Source: Chloroflexota bacterium
GTDB lineage: Bacteria; Chloroflexota; Dormibacteria; CF-121
DNA: 46,607 nucleotides
Assembly: GCA_005889535.1 (NCBI GenBank)
Contig: VBHC01000118.1
Coordinates: 1 to 46,607 of the forward strand
Reading direction: 5' to 3'
Shown: positions 45,275 to 46,607 of the stretch, one piece after another
Layout of the letters: each line of letters starts with the position of its first letter
How positions within the stretch are numbered: position 1 is the stretch's first letter
Notes under the pieces: generated by a model
Databases searched by the model: none
The model's input: only the letters and a program-made list of their open reading frames with translations
What the model was told of the DNA's origin: nothing
Made by a program: the position numbers and the translations under genes

Positions 45275-46197
45275 CCCCAATACCGAGAACCGAGGAGATC
45301 GGCACGGTCGAGGAGGGGCCGCTCGCGGCCGTGCTGGCCGCACTGGCACGCGATGATCCCTCCGGAGTCGTGGCCGCCCTCGACGGTCAGCTGCATCACG
45401 GACGCCCCGGCAGCCCGGCCGCCCTGCGCCAGCAGGTCGGTGAAAGGCTCGCCACGGCCCTGGCGGAACAGTCAGGACGGGCCGCGCGCTGGATCGATGC
45501 GCTCGCCACCTCTCCTTCGCCGACCGCGCGCCAGGTGGCCTGCTTGCTCCTGGCCAGCCGCTATCCCGAAGATCCAGTCGGCGTTCTCCGCACGGCCGAG
45601 CTGCTCGCAGACGACCCGCATTGGGAGGTGCGCGAGGCGGCCGGCGGCCTGCTCGGCTCTCTCCTCGACCGCGACTTCGATCGGATCCGCGGACGGCTGG
45701 AAGTCCTGCGCCATACAAAATCTGAGAACCTGCGTCGCGCGGTCGTACTGGCGGTCAAATACGCGGCCCGACGCGACAAGCCAGAGCGCGTGGCTGACCT
45801 GTTGCGGCTGCTCGAACCACTGCTCCGCGATCCTGAACCCTACGTCCGCCGCAACCTCGGCCCCTCCACCATCGGCGACGCCTTGCTGCGGGTCGATCCC
45901 AAGGAAACCTTGAAGGCGCTCAAAGAGTGGTCGCGCGACCGGGATCAAACGGTGCGCTGGAACGTAGCGATGGCGTTCTCCAGCGCGATCGGCTCCTTCC
46001 ACTGGCCGGCCGCCAAGTCGATCCTGGAACGCCTGGCAAAAGGGCCGGAGCCGCTGGTCCGAAATGCCGTCGCGAAGGCAATGCGTCGCAGCCGCCAGCG
46101 CTACACCGAAGAGGTCGAAGAAACGCGCCTGCGCTGGCGCAAGGACGATGAGCGTGCCGCCACCGCCGAGCTCGTGGGTCCCCCAAAGAAGCGCTGA
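45271..46197 (+). CDS. HEAT-repeat protein
   Basis: 308 aa of antiparallel helices with HEAT or DNA-alkylation-repeat-like pattern (WEVREAAGGLLGSLL, SENLRRAVVLAVKYAA, EPYVRRNLGPSTIGDALL, QTVRWNVAMAFSSAIG). It lacks a recognisable catalytic centre; the Trp/Arg-rich repeat faces suggest nucleic-acid or protein binding. The C-terminus is strongly basic. Coupled to DUF503 by a 4-base overlap and followed 29 bases later by an RNA/DNA helicase, which makes a nucleic-acid role likely. Confidence 0.78.
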   Translation: MTPIPRTEEIGTVEEGPLAAVLAALARDDPSGVVAALDGQLHHGRPGSPAALRQQVGERLATALAEQSGRAARWIDALATSPSPTARQVACLLLASRYPEDPVGVLRTAELLADDPHWEVREAAGGLLGSLLDRDFDRIRGRLEVLRHTKSENLRRAVVLAVKYAARRDKPERVADLLRLLEPLLRDPEPYVRRNLGPSTIGDALLRVDPKETLKALKEWSRDRDQTVRWNVAMAFSSAIGSFHWPAAKSILERLAKGPEPLVRNAVAKAMRRSRQRYTEEVEETRLRWRKDDERAATAELVGPPKKR

Positions 46198-46226
46198 GCC
46201 AGTCAGTCACCCAGTCACCTCGACCG

Positions 46227-46607
46227 TTGATCGACGCATTCCAGGCGAGGCTGCCGTGGCCGCTGGATCCATTCCAAATTGAGGCCATTGAAAAGCTCGA
46301 GGCCCATCAGGGCGTGCTGGTCTCCGCGCCCACCAGTTCAGGCAAGACCGTGATCGCCGACTACGCGGTTTTGCGGGCGCTGGAGACCGACACGCGCGCG
46401 ATCTACACGACCCCGCTGAAGGCGCTCTCCAACCAGAAGTTCCGCGACTACCGGCGCCAGCATGGAGAGGGGTACGTCGGCCTCGTGACCGGCGAAAACA
46501 CCATCAACCCTTTGGCCCCGGTGGTAGTCATGACGACCGAAATCCTCCGCAACCTGATTTACGAGGATCCCCAACGGCTGGACCGCGTCCGCTACGTCAT
46601 CCTCGAC
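46227..46607 (+). CDS. Ski2-like DEAD/DEAH helicase, 3' end outside the window
   Basis: 127 residues visible. PLDPFQIEAI (Q-motif-like), SAPTSSGKT (Walker A, motif I), TTPLKALSNQKF (motif Ia), TGE and TTEILRNLI (motif Ic region); the sequence stops at YVILD, the start of the DEVH box. This order fits the Ski2/Mtr4-like HelY group of superfamily 2. TTG 46227 is the only canonical start after the in-frame stop at 46149, and no ribosome site is seen. Follows DUF503 and the HEAT gene. Confidence 0.9.
   Translation, partial: MIDAFQARLPWPLDPFQIEAIEKLEAHQGVLVSAPTSSGKTVIADYAVLRALETDTRAIYTTPLKALSNQKFRDYRRQHGEGYVGLVTGENTINPLAPVVVMTTEILRNLIYEDPQRLDRVRYVILD

Noticed and set aside
46198-46226. CAGTCA/GTCACC repeats before the helicase as an attachment or CRISPR-like site
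   Set aside because: Too short and irregular, a handful of bases only.

Overview
The window is gene-dense, high-GC bacterial chromosome (about 65-70% G+C by eye). It has two tRNA genes and no recognisable phage, transposase, rRNA or CRISPR. The gene set suggests a Gram-positive-like or Chloroflexota/Dormibacterota-type soil bacterium: type II IPP isomerase, a DDxxG polyprenyl synthase of the kind common in Actinobacteria, a hemE-hemH-hemQ coproporphyrin-type heme cluster, DUF3105, PucR, and several possibly leaderless promoters. That placement is an inference from gene content. No gap without a gene exceeds 300 bases. The longest are 24495-24769 (two hairpins), 35141-35337 (a palindrome, a TTGACA box and a repeat) and 18419-18595 (a short repeat and hairpins).

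Layout. 1-4590 (+): a c-di-GMP enzyme (GGDEF plus HD-GYP, 5' end outside the window) coupled to fni and a polyprenyl diphosphate synthase, then an SGNH hydrolase. 4606-15775 (-): a ribosome and envelope block transcribed as zinc-ribbon protein, two large membrane proteins (one a divergent NuoL/M-like subunit), maf, DUF11 lipoprotein, DUF3105, rplU, rpmA, obg, nadD, rsfS, and a PucR regulator. 15815-24494 (-): the protein quality-control block tig-clpP-clpX-lon followed by valS. 24770-27964: tRNA-Leu(UAG), psuG with a small overlapping gene (+), two small membrane proteins, galT and tRNA-Arg(ACG).

27977-35140 (-): one compact operon with overlapping or nearly abutting ends: 4-aminobutyrate-type aminotransferase, aldehyde dehydrogenase, alpha/beta hydrolase, agmatinase/guanidinobutyrase-type ureohydrolase, FAD amine oxidase, a parvulin-type lipoprotein and thpR. 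Its first five genes fit conversion of arginine- or putrescine-derived amines through GABA and a semialdehyde to an acid. 35338-37313: a 7-TM protein divergent from an orphan ParA that overlaps a 104-codon partner gene. 37293-41896 (-): hemQ-hemE-hemH and an ABC exporter with overlapping stops and starts. 41976-46607: an MBL-fold protein, an AHSA1-type protein, an acyl-CoA ligase, DUF503, a HEAT-repeat protein and the start of a Ski2-like helicase.

Most notable. In the amine operon the alpha/beta-hydrolase frame follows the ALDH UAG stop in the same frame and has no ATG/GTG/TTG before its conserved N-terminus. The amine oxidase and nadD have related missing-start problems. Three copies of a GC-rich palindromic repeat lie at gene borders, and one encodes the tail of ferrochelatase. 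I found no clear defence or otherwise novel named system. The best novelty candidates are the ALDH-UAG-hydrolase arrangement, the NuoL-like protein lacking its pump residues with its membrane partner, and the ParA plus 104-aa pair.
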